Shown piece by piece: positions 8,050-16,217 of a stretch of DNA of 34,426 nt (positions are counted from its first letter, which is position 1; every line of letters starts with the position of its first letter). Source of the stretch: Candidatus Hungatella pullicola (GTDB taxonomy: Bacteria; Bacillota; Clostridia; Lachnospirales; Lachnospiraceae); NCBI GenBank assembly GCA_019114305.1, contig DXFU01000086.1:1-34426 (forward strand), written 5' to 3'. Made by a program: the position numbers and the translations under genes. The notes under the pieces are model-generated. The model made no database searches and was not told the origin of the DNA. It saw nothing but the letters and a program-made list of their open reading frames with translations.

Positions 8050-8099
8050 GGGGAATGGGTATACTGGCCTCATCAGTCCAGTACCATTCCCCATTTTTA
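8050..8099 (+). terminator. Stem-loop with U-tract between regulator and transporter genes
   Basis: GGGGAATGG (8050-8058) and TACTGG (8062-8067) pair with CCAGTA (8078-8083) and CCATTCCCC (8084-8092). This is a 15-bp stem with a three-base bulge and a ten-base loop, followed by ATTTTTAA. It can end the regulator transcript, or act as a leader attenuator if the transporter promoter is upstream of it. The left arm overlaps the 13-base palindrome TTCCCCTGGGGAA (8043-8055), a possible operator. Confidence 0.65.
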
Positions 8100-8143
8100 A
8101 CGGAATGAGTCAAAAAGGAAAAACTTATGGGAGGAAAACTAAT

Positions 8144-9514
8144 ATGAAGAAAAAATGGATCGCACTTATGACAGTATGTACTATGGCAGCCATAACAGCA
8201 GGCTGTTCCTCAGAATCATCTACAGAAACCGCAGCTCCGACAACACAGGCCGGCAGCTCCGCTGTCCAAGAAGAATCTGGGGAAAGCTCTATTTCTAATG
8301 AAGATCTGTCCGGCACCATTACCTTTACCATCTGGGACAATAATCTGAACGACTTTATTGAACAGAATGATATGGTAGGCAAATTCCAGGAAATGTATCC
8401 CAACGCAGAAATAGAGGTAGAGAAAATCAAAGACGACACAGAATACTGGAACGCCATGAAAATGAGAGCTTCAGCCAATCAGCTTCCTGATGTAATGTTT
8501 AATAAACCTTTCACTCTTTCCAGATTTAAAGATTATTTGCTGGATCTGTCTGATACGGAAGCAGCCAAGAATAATACTCTGGCAGAAGGATATGCCCTGG
8601 ATGGAAAAATACTTGGAATTCCAATGACTTCCGGTTATGAATATGTCTATTATTGGAAAGACATGTTCCAAGAAGCTGGAGTTGAAGTTCCTGACACCTG
8701 GCCTGAGTTTGTGGAGGCAGCAAAGACCCTTCAGGAATACTTCGGCAAAGACAATCCTGACTTTATGGCTGTAGCCTGCGGCCTGAAAGACGAGTGGCCC
8801 GACTACCCCTATATGGAATTCATGCCTGCTCTGGAATCCGGAAACGGACAGAACTGGAACACCATGGCATCTGAAGATGAACCTTTTGCAGATGGAACCG
8901 ACATTAACAAAGCTTACAAAAAGGTCTACGATCTTTTCACTTCCGGAGCCCTTGGAAAGGATCCTTTAGGACTGGGAAATGACCAGGTAACAACTCTTTT
9001 CGCGGCCAAAGAAGCTGCCATTATCGCACTGGGCGACTGGGGACTTCAGAATATCCAGACTGGCGCTGAGGATATCTCTCAGTTAGGCACCTTCTATCTG
9101 CCCGCCAGAAACACAGAAGAAGATCCTTACAATGTCATTGTACAGGGCGATTCCTTTATGGGAGTAACAACTCACTCCAAAAATCCTGAACTGGCTACAG
9201 CCTTTGTAGAATGGTTCTATTCAGACGCATGGTATCCGGATTACATCAACTACGTATCTTCCGCTTCCGCTATGGAAAACTTCCCTAAAGAAAAGGATCC
9301 TATTCTGGCTGAGGCAGATCAGCTGTGCCCGGATATGGAACTGATTATGTATGACGGCGGCGGCGATGACTTTACTGCTCTTCAGAATGAAACTGCCTTT
9401 GATTATAAAAAGCTGGGTGCTCAGATGCTTACAGACGGATTTGATCTGGATGCCACATTTGCCGATCTGAATACCAAATGGACTGCCGCAAGACAGAAAC
9501 TGGGCATCCAATAA
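8144..9514 (+). CDS. Sugar ABC transporter substrate-binding lipoprotein (CUT1 type)
   Basis: A 456-residue extracellular solute-binding protein, family 1. The N-terminus is a lipoprotein signal (MKKKW, hydrophobic core) with lipobox ITAGC, giving acylated Cys21. A Ser/Thr/Glu-rich spacer follows, then the binding lobes starting at GTITFTIWDNN. The ATG at 8144 has GGGAGG nine bases upstream. The frame is open back to 7973, but that extension runs through the stem-loop and would destroy the signal peptide, so I reject it. It delivers its sugar to the two permeases downstream. Which sugar cannot be read; mono- to oligosaccharides are all possible. Aromatic residues such as the EYVYYW segment could stack against sugar rings. 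Control by the upstream AraC-type sensor is likely from position. Confidence 0.93.
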   Translation: MKKKWIALMTVCTMAAITAGCSSESSTETAAPTTQAGSSAVQEESGESSISNEDLSGTITFTIWDNNLNDFIEQNDMVGKFQEMYPNAEIEVEKIKDDTEYWNAMKMRASANQLPDVMFNKPFTLSRFKDYLLDLSDTEAAKNNTLAEGYALDGKILGIPMTSGYEYVYYWKDMFQEAGVEVPDTWPEFVEAAKTLQEYFGKDNPDFMAVACGLKDEWPDYPYMEFMPALESGNGQNWNTMASEDEPFADGTDINKAYKKVYDLFTSGALGKDPLGLGNDQVTTLFAAKEAAIIALGDWGLQNIQTGAEDISQLGTFYLPARNTEEDPYNVIVQGDSFMGVTTHSKNPELATAFVEWFYSDAWYPDYINYVSSASAMENFPKEKDPILAEADQLCPDMELIMYDGGGDDFTALQNETAFDYKKLGAQMLTDGFDLDATFADLNTKWTAARQKLGIQ

Positions 9515-9539
9515 GGATAAAACCTACTATTGCCTTATG

Positions 9540-9565
9540 CGGGAGCTGCTAAAAAGCAGCTCCCG
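9540..9565 (+). other. Perfect intercistronic hairpin after the binding-protein gene
   Basis: CGGGAGCTGC and GCAGCTCCCG form a 10-bp perfect stem with a six-base loop, followed by ATTCTCTT with no real U-tract. Its position after the binding-protein gene suits a 3' stabilising or partial-termination element that lets the lipoprotein be made in excess over the permeases. Confidence 0.65.
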
Positions 9566-9607
9566 ATTCTCTTAAGACCTCTATCTCAGAAAGGGTGAAT
9601 TTTTAAC

Positions 9608-10498
9608 GTGAGTACTTTATCTAAAAAACGAATGCAGTTTATTATTCTCTCTCTCATAATCCCTGTGGCGCTTCTCATCGCCTTCGTAGTCATTCCCGGA
9701 CTTGACCTGATTCGAATGAGCTTTACCAACTGGGATGGATATTCTCCTGAGAGCAGTTTTATCGGGATTGATAATTACGTTGCCATGTTTCATAATCAGG
9801 ATCTGTGGCTTTCTTTAAAAAACAATGCCGTATACTTCTGCGTTCATCTCCTTATGATCCCTGTGGAACTGGCCTTCGCAGTTTTGCTGACTGGAAAGCT
9901 GAGAGCCGCCAAGTTTTATAAAACCATGGTATTTATGCCCTATATTATTAACGGTGTGGCTATCTCCTATGCTTTTTCCTACTTTTTTTCTCCCATCAAC
10001 GGCGCCTTCGACGCTATTCTCACAGGACTTCATCTGGAATCTCTCATCCGCAGTTGGCTTTCCGATGAAAAAATCGTTAACTATGTACTGTCTTTTGTAT
10101 CCCTGTGGAGATTCAGCGGATACCACGTCATTCTGTTTATGGCCGCACTCCAGTCTCTTCCCCAGGATGTGGTGGAGGCGGCCAGAGTGGATGGAGCCAA
10201 TCCTTGGCAGCTTTTTAAATACATACAAATTCCTTCTATTATGCTTATGGTAGACTTTGTATTATTTGACAATATCAGAGGCGCTCTCCAGGTATTTGAT
10301 ATTCCATTTGTTATGACCTCAGGAGGCCCCGGCTATGCGTCTTCCACATTTACCTTATACACCATAAAGACAGCCTTTACCTTCAGCAATTTCGGTCTGG
10401 CGTCTACCATGGCCGTAGCTATTATGATAATGATTGTTGTCATTTATGTAATACAGAACAAGATCATTCACGGGATTATTTTAAAAGGAAAGGAGTAA
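9608..10498 (+). CDS. Sugar ABC transporter permease, MalF/UgpA-like
   Basis: A 296-residue inner-membrane permease with about six transmembrane helices. It has the EAA loop of binding-protein-dependent transporters at residues 190-203 (EAARVDGANPWQLF), which contacts the ATPase. The start is GTG at 9608, with AAAGGGTG roughly ten bases upstream; no better ATG precedes the first transmembrane helix. It pairs with the next permease to form the channel. The gene lies 93 bases after the binding-protein gene, separated by the hairpin, and six bases before the second permease. The length is typical for the family. Confidence 0.93.
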   Translation: MSTLSKKRMQFIILSLIIPVALLIAFVVIPGLDLIRMSFTNWDGYSPESSFIGIDNYVAMFHNQDLWLSLKNNAVYFCVHLLMIPVELAFAVLLTGKLRAAKFYKTMVFMPYIINGVAISYAFSYFFSPINGAFDAILTGLHLESLIRSWLSDEKIVNYVLSFVSLWRFSGYHVILFMAALQSLPQDVVEAARVDGANPWQLFKYIQIPSIMLMVDFVLFDNIRGALQVFDIPFVMTSGGPGYASSTFTLYTIKTAFTFSNFGLASTMAVAIMIMIVVIYVIQNKIIHGIILKGKE

Positions 10499-10504
10499 TC
10501 AGAC

Positions 10505-11338
10505 ATGAAAAAATCTACTGTGGTTCAGCTTTTTAAACAAGTTATCTGTCTGTGTATGGTAGCCATTGTTCTGGCTCCCATCCTTCTCACCCTGTTCGCG
10601 GCTCTGAAAACCAAAGTGGACATGGTAAAAACCTCGCCTCTCACGCTCCCGGCTATGGACAGAATTACATTTGAAAATTTTGCCAACGTACTGACGGACA
10701 AATATCTGCTTATTGGATTTAAAAATACCGGCATAATCATGGTTGTCTCAATTTTTTTCAATGTATTATTCGGCACCATTACTGCTTTTATCATAGAACG
10801 TTTTAAATTTCCAGGAAAAAAGATCATTGTATCCCTTTTCTTTATTGGAATGCTGATTCCCTCTTTCGTAACAGAAATCGCTCGCTTTAAGATTATTAAT
10901 GGTCTGAAGCTTTACAACACCCTTGGAGCTCCCATAGTCATCTATGTGGCCTCAGATCTGATGCAGCTTTATATCTACCGTCAGTTTATCTCTACTCTTC
11001 CAGTATCCTTAGACGAATCGGCTCTTTTAGATGGCTGTTCCTATTTCGGACTGTTCCGAAAAATAATCTTCCCCCTCCTTGCGCCTGCTACTGCAACGGT
11101 GTGTATCATTAAAGCCATTAATATTATTAACGATATGTATATCCCGTATCTTTACATGCCCAAAAACAAACTGCGTACCCTGACCACCTTTCTGATGAAC
11201 TACGCCAACGCTCAGCAGGGTTCCTGGCAGACTCTCGCCGCAGGAATTATCATCATTATGCTTCCTACCATACTGATTTATCTCTTTTTCCAGAAATACA
11301 TTTTAGCAGGAGTGGCGGCCGGCGCTGTAAAAGAATAA
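10505..11338 (+). CDS. Sugar ABC transporter permease, MalG/UgpE-like
   Basis: A 277-residue permease with about six membrane helices. The EAA-like loop is at 171-184 (ESALLDGCSYFGLF); its first residues are ESA rather than EAA, as is common in the MalG group. AAGGAG overlaps the end of the preceding permease gene and lies about ten bases before the ATG, so the two are translated as a pair. No ATP-binding subunit gene follows. In Gram-positive bacteria such CUT1 systems often use a shared MsmK/MsmX-type ATPase encoded elsewhere, and that is the likely case here. Confidence 0.93.
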   Translation: MKKSTVVQLFKQVICLCMVAIVLAPILLTLFAALKTKVDMVKTSPLTLPAMDRITFENFANVLTDKYLLIGFKNTGIIMVVSIFFNVLFGTITAFIIERFKFPGKKIIVSLFFIGMLIPSFVTEIARFKIINGLKLYNTLGAPIVIYVASDLMQLYIYRQFISTLPVSLDESALLDGCSYFGLFRKIIFPLLAPATATVCIIKAINIINDMYIPYLYMPKNKLRTLTTFLMNYANAQQGSWQTLAAGIIIIMLPTILIYLFFQKYILAGVAAGAVKE

Positions 11339-11385
11339 AGCTGTAAAATCTCATGGATAAACGGGAAATTTCAGGGAAAAATACA

Positions 11386-11414
11386 ATGACAATCTTTGGA
11401 ATCTGTAGTATACT
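11386..11414 (+). promoter_or_regulatory. Promoter of the flavodiiron protein gene
   Basis: ATGACA (11386-11391), 17 bases, TATACT (11409-11414), about 52 bases before the ATG. This separates the gene from the transporter operon, although no terminator is evident after the second permease. Confidence 0.65.
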
Positions 11415-11466
11415 CTTTACGGCAGCAGAAATCATGTCATATTTTTAACGAAAGGTTGATTTTCAA

Positions 11467-12675
11467 ATGTACTGTATCAAAAAAATAAATAATGATTTAT
11501 TTTGGGTAGGCGGTACAGACAGAAGACTTGCCCTGTTTGAAAACCACTACCCCATTCCCAACGGAGTTTCCTATAACTCTTACCTGCTTTTAGACGAAAA
11601 GACAGTTCTCTTTGACACCGTAGACCGGGCCATCAGTGATCAGTTTCTGGAAAATATTGAAGCGGCTTTAAAAGAACGGACCTTGGATTACATTGTGGTA
11701 AATCACATGGAACCGGACCACTGCGCTACATTAGGGCAGCTGGCAGAAAAATACCCTCAGGTTAAAATTATCTGCAACGCCAAAACCGTTCCCATTATCC
11801 GCCAGTTTTACAACTTTGATATAGACTCCAGAACTATTATTGTAAAGGAAGGAGACACCTTTACCTCCGGCAGACATACCTTCGCCTTTGTTATGGCTCC
11901 CATGGTTCATTGGCCAGAGGTTATGGTGACCTATGACACCACAGATAAAATTCTCTTTTCCGCTGATGCTTTCGGCACATTTGGAGCAATGAACGGCAAT
12001 CTCTTTGCTGATGAGGTGAATTTTAAGGAAGAATGGATCAAGGATGCCAGAAGATATTACTCCAACATCGTTGGAAAATACGGTCCTTCTGTCCAGACTC
12101 TGTTAAAAAAGGCTTCCGGACTTGATATTCAGATGATCTGTCCTCTTCACGGACCAGTTTGGCGTTCTGATATTGCCTGGTATATTGATAAATATATAAA
12201 ATGGAGCTCCTATGAGCCAGAAGAGAAATCTGTTATGATCGCTTACGGCTCCATTTACGGCAACACAGAAAACGCCGCCAACATTCTGGCCTGCCTTCTG
12301 GCAGACCGTGGAATCCGCAACATCGCTGTATATGATGTTTCTTCCACTCATCCTTCTGTCATCGTTGCCGAGTCCTTCCGCTGCAGCCATCTGGTATTTG
12401 CATCTGCCACCTACAATGCAGGTATTTTCAGCAATATGGAGCACGTACTTACAGAGCTTTCCGCCCATAACCTTCAGAACCGTACGGTAGCTCTTATGGA
12501 AAACGGATCCTGGGCTGTCTCAGCAGGAAAGAAAATGGCTGAAATCATCTCCGGAATGAAAAACATGACTGTTCTGGAACAGACCATCACCATCAAGTCA
12601 TCTCTGAAGGAAAATCAGATGGCAGAATTAACTGCTATGGCAGATGCCATCGCAGCTTCTGTAAAAGGCGAGTAA
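11467..12675 (+). CDS. fprA: Flavodiiron protein (FprA-type O2/NO reductase)
   Basis: A 402-residue two-domain cytoplasmic protein. The N-terminal metallo-beta-lactamase-like domain (about 1-250) carries the diiron ligands H80-x-E82-x-D84-H85 in NHMEPDH, H148 in MVHWPE, D167 in SADAF and H228 in PLHGPV. The C-terminal flavodoxin domain (about 254-400) binds FMN through the loop AYGSIYGNTENAA. The family reduces oxygen to water or nitric oxide to nitrous oxide and protects anaerobes from both. No rubredoxin or NADH oxidoreductase domain is fused, so electrons must come from a separate rubredoxin or a similar partner not in this window. The gene has its own promoter and a shared convergent terminator. 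All ligands are present, so activity is expected. Confidence 0.94.
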   Translation: MYCIKKINNDLFWVGGTDRRLALFENHYPIPNGVSYNSYLLLDEKTVLFDTVDRAISDQFLENIEAALKERTLDYIVVNHMEPDHCATLGQLAEKYPQVKIICNAKTVPIIRQFYNFDIDSRTIIVKEGDTFTSGRHTFAFVMAPMVHWPEVMVTYDTTDKILFSADAFGTFGAMNGNLFADEVNFKEEWIKDARRYYSNIVGKYGPSVQTLLKKASGLDIQMICPLHGPVWRSDIAWYIDKYIKWSSYEPEEKSVMIAYGSIYGNTENAANILACLLADRGIRNIAVYDVSSTHPSVIVAESFRCSHLVFASATYNAGIFSNMEHVLTELSAHNLQNRTVALMENGSWAVSAGKKMAEIISGMKNMTVLEQTITIKSSLKENQMAELTAMADAIAASVKGE

Positions 12676-12731
12676 TTAAGCCAAGGGGCACTGTTTTTAT
12701 ATACAAGCAAAGCGGCGCATAAAGAATAGAA

Positions 12732-12776
12732 ATCCTCTGAGCCAGCAGAAACTATTTTTCTGTTAACTCAGAGGAT
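12732..12776. terminator. Bidirectional terminator between fprA and the OLD-type gene
   Basis: ATCCTCTGAG (12732-12741) and CTCAGAGGAT (12767-12776) form a perfect 10-bp outer stem, with CAGAAA/TTTCTG extending it inside. On the plus strand it runs into CTTTTATTTT, and on the minus strand into TTCTATTCTTT. It therefore serves both convergent genes. Confidence 0.85.
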
Positions 12777-12784
12777 CTTTTATT

Positions 12785-14662
12785 TTAGTCCTGTCCTTTT
12801 CTCCCTTTCTTCTGCCGCTTCCTGCTGTCAAAATACACAAATTGGTCTACTGCATCCAAAATATCCTTAAAATCTTCTCTGGGCGCCAGATCTATGTATT
12901 TTCTCAAAATCTCCTGCTCCTGCTTTTTGTAGGGTCCGTAGAAAATATCATACAGATTGTGCCCTCTCACATAAATCCTAACTTCCTCCATATGCTCCTT
13001 CAAATCCTCTTTTGACTGAATCTCCCTTCCCAAAACTTCTGTAAACTTCCGTCCGCTTTTCAGCCGGTGAAGATACTCTCTCCATTTATTAAATAGAATA
13101 TCATAAAATTCCTCCGTTGACTTTACAATCCCAAGCTTTGCCATAATCTCCGGGTTAAAAAAATAATTTTCAAAGGAATAGTACTTTAAAATCAGAACAT
13201 TTTTTCTGGTAACCTTGGGCAGCTTATCAATGTCTTCTTTTCTTCTCTCCTCATAGTATCTGCATAAGCTTCCGGCCAGTTCCTCCGGATCTTTTCCATC
13301 CCCATCACGGATCATTAAAAACTGATCTCTTAAATAGACCTGATTCATATATTTTAAGTTGGCGTAAGTTTTTATGTTCGTACAGCTGTTGGTGGTAATA
13401 ATGGAGATTCTGGATAGATTTCCTTCCTCATCCCGAATCTCTGAATAATATTTTTCCAGCAGAAGCGGCAGACGGCTTTTGTCCTGCTTTCCCTCTACAA
13501 TAAAAACAAAAGCGCTCTGCATCAGATCATTTGCTCCAAATCCCAGATCATCTAAAACTGCATCAATATCTGCGTCTTCCCGCACCACAGAGTAGAAGTC
13601 TTCATCTAACACAACCTGACGGATCTGCTTTCTTGTAAAGTTAAACAGCATACTGGGAGAATGGGTGGTAAAGATCACCTGGTTTTTCACAGACAGCCTG
13701 TAAAGAATCTGGCTGGCAGTTTTCTGAAGCTGAGGATGGAGGAATGTCTCTGGTTCTTCTACAATAATAATGCTGGGAATTCTTTTTTCTCCTTCTGTGT
13801 AAGTTTCAAGAAGAGACAGCATATAAATGCTTTTCATTCCTTTCCCCAAACGGGTTATGGTAGTTGCTTTTCCCAGTCTTTCCTGGTAAATTTCCGTTTC
13901 CATTTTAAATATTTCGTTGGGATTGCAGCTGAGCTGAAAACGGATCTGTTCATGACCTCCGTTTTTCCTGTAATTTTCATTTACCCGTCTTGTAAAATCC
14001 TTCACATTCATCTGGTACATCTTATATTCTAAAAGCCGGAACACTTCCCCGGCCTCCAGCTCCTTTGGACTTTTCTGATTGATCAGTCCTATACACTGAA
14101 AACATTGGGTACAGGCCTTGGCCCGGTCAAAAATACAGGAACCGGAACGAAGAGACTCCATACGACTGTCCTCCTGAAACATCAGAAGATCATTCTGAAA
14201 GCTGGCCAGATCTCTGGCGGTGTCAATGGAATAAATGCGTGGAAAAACCTGACGGATATACCGGTTATTCTTTTTATATCCGTCAAAAAACCGTTCTTCT
14301 CCTTTCCAGTTGGCCACATAAGTGAACGTTAACACTCCATTCTCATAGGAAGGCAGTTTTGACTCAAAATCTCTTTTCCAGGTTTCGTACCGTTTATACT
14401 GGCTGACTCTGCCTCTCTGGTGATACATAGACAGATCCTCGCCGGTCAATTCCAAAGAAATCTCAATTTCAATATTCTGTCTTGCCTCATTAAAGTCCTC
14501 TTCTGTTACAGGACAGGATCCTGCCACAGTTCTGACAGCGTCAAGAATGGTGGTCTTGCCCGTATTGTTTTTGCCCACCAGAATCAGAGCGTTATCAATA
14601 TCCTTAATTTCCAGATCCCGGATGGCTTTATAATTTTTAATATGGAGAGACTTGATGCGCAT
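12785..14662 (-). CDS. OLD-family ATPase with TOPRIM nuclease-like domain
   Basis: A 625-residue protein. It has the ABC/SMC-like ATPase features: Walker A GKNNTGKTT (30-38), signature-like TRLGKGMKS (270-278), Walker B IIIVEEPETFLHP (E302, E303) and H-loop TTHSPS (H334). A TOPRIM-like module follows: E390 in FIVEGKQD and the acidic pair D453/D455 in RDGDG. This is the layout of overcoming-lysogenization-defect (OLD) nucleases. In the middle, residues 176-190 carry four cysteines (C176, C184, C187, C190), which look like a metal-binding knuckle not usual in the family. The ATG at 14662 has AGGAGG eight bases upstream, so I reject the frame extending to 14716. No GajB-type helicase or other defence partner is adjacent. 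Its role (DNA repair, phage defence or other) is open. Confidence 0.85.
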   Translation of the reverse strand: MRIKSLHIKNYKAIRDLEIKDIDNALILVGKNNTGKTTILDAVRTVAGSCPVTEEDFNEARQNIEIEISLELTGEDLSMYHQRGRVSQYKRYETWKRDFESKLPSYENGVLTFTYVANWKGEERFFDGYKKNNRYIRQVFPRIYSIDTARDLASFQNDLLMFQEDSRMESLRSGSCIFDRAKACTQCFQCIGLINQKSPKELEAGEVFRLLEYKMYQMNVKDFTRRVNENYRKNGGHEQIRFQLSCNPNEIFKMETEIYQERLGKATTITRLGKGMKSIYMLSLLETYTEGEKRIPSIIIVEEPETFLHPQLQKTASQILYRLSVKNQVIFTTHSPSMLFNFTRKQIRQVVLDEDFYSVVREDADIDAVLDDLGFGANDLMQSAFVFIVEGKQDKSRLPLLLEKYYSEIRDEEGNLSRISIITTNSCTNIKTYANLKYMNQVYLRDQFLMIRDGDGKDPEELAGSLCRYYEERRKEDIDKLPKVTRKNVLILKYYSFENYFFNPEIMAKLGIVKSTEEFYDILFNKWREYLHRLKSGRKFTEVLGREIQSKEDLKEHMEEVRIYVRGHNLYDIFYGPYKKQEQEILRKYIDLAPREDFKDILDAVDQFVYFDSRKRQKKGRKGQD

Positions 14663-14687
14663 ACCCAAAACCTCCTCTCTTTCTTTC

Positions 14688-14716
14688 AGTATAGATGGAC
14701 CGAAAGAAAACTGCAA
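14688..14716 (-). promoter_or_regulatory. Candidate promoter of the OLD-type gene
   Basis: On the minus strand TTGCAG (14711-14716), 17 bases, TATACT (14688-14693), about 26 bases before the ATG. It lies in the divergent region shared with the permease gene. No good promoter pair was found for the permease itself. Confidence 0.5.
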
Positions 14717-14806
14717 GAAGCTGATCCAAAGATTTTTGCCTTAGATGGAACTGCAGGAAAAACGGCACATACAATGAATTATATTCTTTTTGCAGGAGAT
14801 GATCTT

Positions 14807-16180
14807 ATGCCTGAGACTGTGGCTCTTACTCCCATGCATTATGCCTATTTGGCAGGCGTCCTGGTTATTCTCACGGTGATGATTCTGAGACGGGACACTC
14901 CCGCTGTCTGTATTGCTTTTCTGTTCCTTTTGGGACTTCTTGGATTTGGAACCATATCCGGAGCCATTATGACTGTCTTTAACGCTATTTTATACGCCGG
15001 AAAAGAATTTATGGAAATCATAGCTACCATTGCTCTGGTCACTGCCCTTTCCAAATGTCTGAAAGATTTGGGGAGCGATTACCTGATGATGGTTCCCATG
15101 TCCAAAATTATGAAAAGTCCAGCTGCTGCCTGGTGGATTCTGGGCTTTACCATGCTGGCCTTTTCCCTGTTTCTCTGGCCATCTCCATCAGTTGCGCTGG
15201 TAGGAGCCATTATGCTTCCCTTTGCCATACGGACTGGATTAAATCCTTTGGCAGCCGCCGTGGCCATGAATCTGTTCGGCCATGGAATCGCCCTAAGCTA
15301 CGACCTGGTTATACAAGGTGCGCCGGCTGTATCCGCGGCCGCAGCCGGAATTCCCGCTTCCAGAATTCTGGAGGAAGGGCGTCCTGTATTTCTTGTAATG
15401 GCCTTCACAACTGTAACGGCTGCCTTTCTTCTCAACAGAAAGACCTTAAGCCGTTCTTCTCTGTCCGCCCAACCAAAATCCCTGCAGACGAATGTACCTG
15501 CTTCCAGAAAAAAAGCCGGAATGATTTTAGCCTGCATTACCCCTCTAGCCTTTCTTGCCGACATTATTCTCATGCTTCTTTTAGACTTAAGAGGCGGCCA
15601 GGCCACCAGTATGGTATCCGGCACTGCGGTCCTTCTTATGTGCGCCGGTGCGGTTCTCGGCTTTGGAGCTGAGGCTCTGGAACAGGTAACAAACTATGTA
15701 ACAGAAGGATTTCTATTTGCCATCCGTATTTTTGCCCCTGTTATCCTTATCGGCGCCTTTTTCTTTCTGGGAGGCTCAGGTATTACCTCCATTATGGGAG
15801 AACAGTTTGGAACCGGTATTCTCAACGACTGGGCACTCTGGCTTGCCTCCCACATTCCATTAAATCAATACATGGCTGCTTTTATCCAGATGGCGGCCGG
15901 AAGCCTTACAGGACTGGACGGATCCGGCTTTTCCGGCCTTCCCCTTACCGGCGCCCTGGCCCGTACGTTTGGCCTTGCCACGGGTGCCTCTGTGCCCATC
16001 CTGGCGGCTCTTGGACAAATCTGTGCTGTATTTGTAGGCGGAGGAACCATTGTTCCCTGGGGTCTGATTCCAGTGGCGGCTATCTGTAATGTCAGTCCTC
16101 TGGAACTGGCCAGGAAAAATATTGTTCCTGTGTTTATTGGCTTTCTGGCAGCATTTTTTACCGCATGTCTGCTGCTTTAG
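14807..16180 (+). CDS. Polytopic membrane transporter, ion-transporter superfamily-like, substrate unknown
   Basis: A 457-residue, very hydrophobic protein with about ten to twelve predicted membrane helices and short loops. There is a re-entrant-looking Pro/Ser segment (FLWPSPSVALVGA) and glycine-rich stretches near the C-terminus. The overall pattern resembles secondary carriers of the ion-transporter (GntP/CitM/ArsB-like) superfamily, but I cannot assign a substrate. The ATG at 14807 has AGGAG eight bases upstream. The open frame reaches back to 14420, inside the divergent OLD-type gene, and that part is spurious. Asparagine synthase follows after 37 bases, so the two are probably co-transcribed. 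An amino-acid, organic-acid or ion role is possible. Confidence 0.75.
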   Translation: MPETVALTPMHYAYLAGVLVILTVMILRRDTPAVCIAFLFLLGLLGFGTISGAIMTVFNAILYAGKEFMEIIATIALVTALSKCLKDLGSDYLMMVPMSKIMKSPAAAWWILGFTMLAFSLFLWPSPSVALVGAIMLPFAIRTGLNPLAAAVAMNLFGHGIALSYDLVIQGAPAVSAAAAGIPASRILEEGRPVFLVMAFTTVTAAFLLNRKTLSRSSLSAQPKSLQTNVPASRKKAGMILACITPLAFLADIILMLLLDLRGGQATSMVSGTAVLLMCAGAVLGFGAEALEQVTNYVTEGFLFAIRIFAPVILIGAFFFLGGSGITSIMGEQFGTGILNDWALWLASHIPLNQYMAAFIQMAAGSLTGLDGSGFSGLPLTGALARTFGLATGASVPILAALGQICAVFVGGGTIVPWGLIPVAAICNVSPLELARKNIVPVFIGFLAAFFTACLLL

Positions 16181-16217
16181 TCCATGCTTTGTATTTCTTT
16201 GAAAGGAGGTTCTATTT

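Noticed and set aside
12785-14662. A Gabija-like defence system
   Set aside because: The OLD-type gene has no adjacent UvrD-like helicase; the XPD helicase is 11 kb away and of another type.
14420-14806. Upstream extension of the permease frame
   Set aside because: It runs into the divergent OLD-type gene and gives no sensible protein; AGGAG before 14807 fixes the start.
16181-16217. T-box leader for asnB
   Set aside because: The gap is 37 bases and has no T-box sequence or stem I structure.
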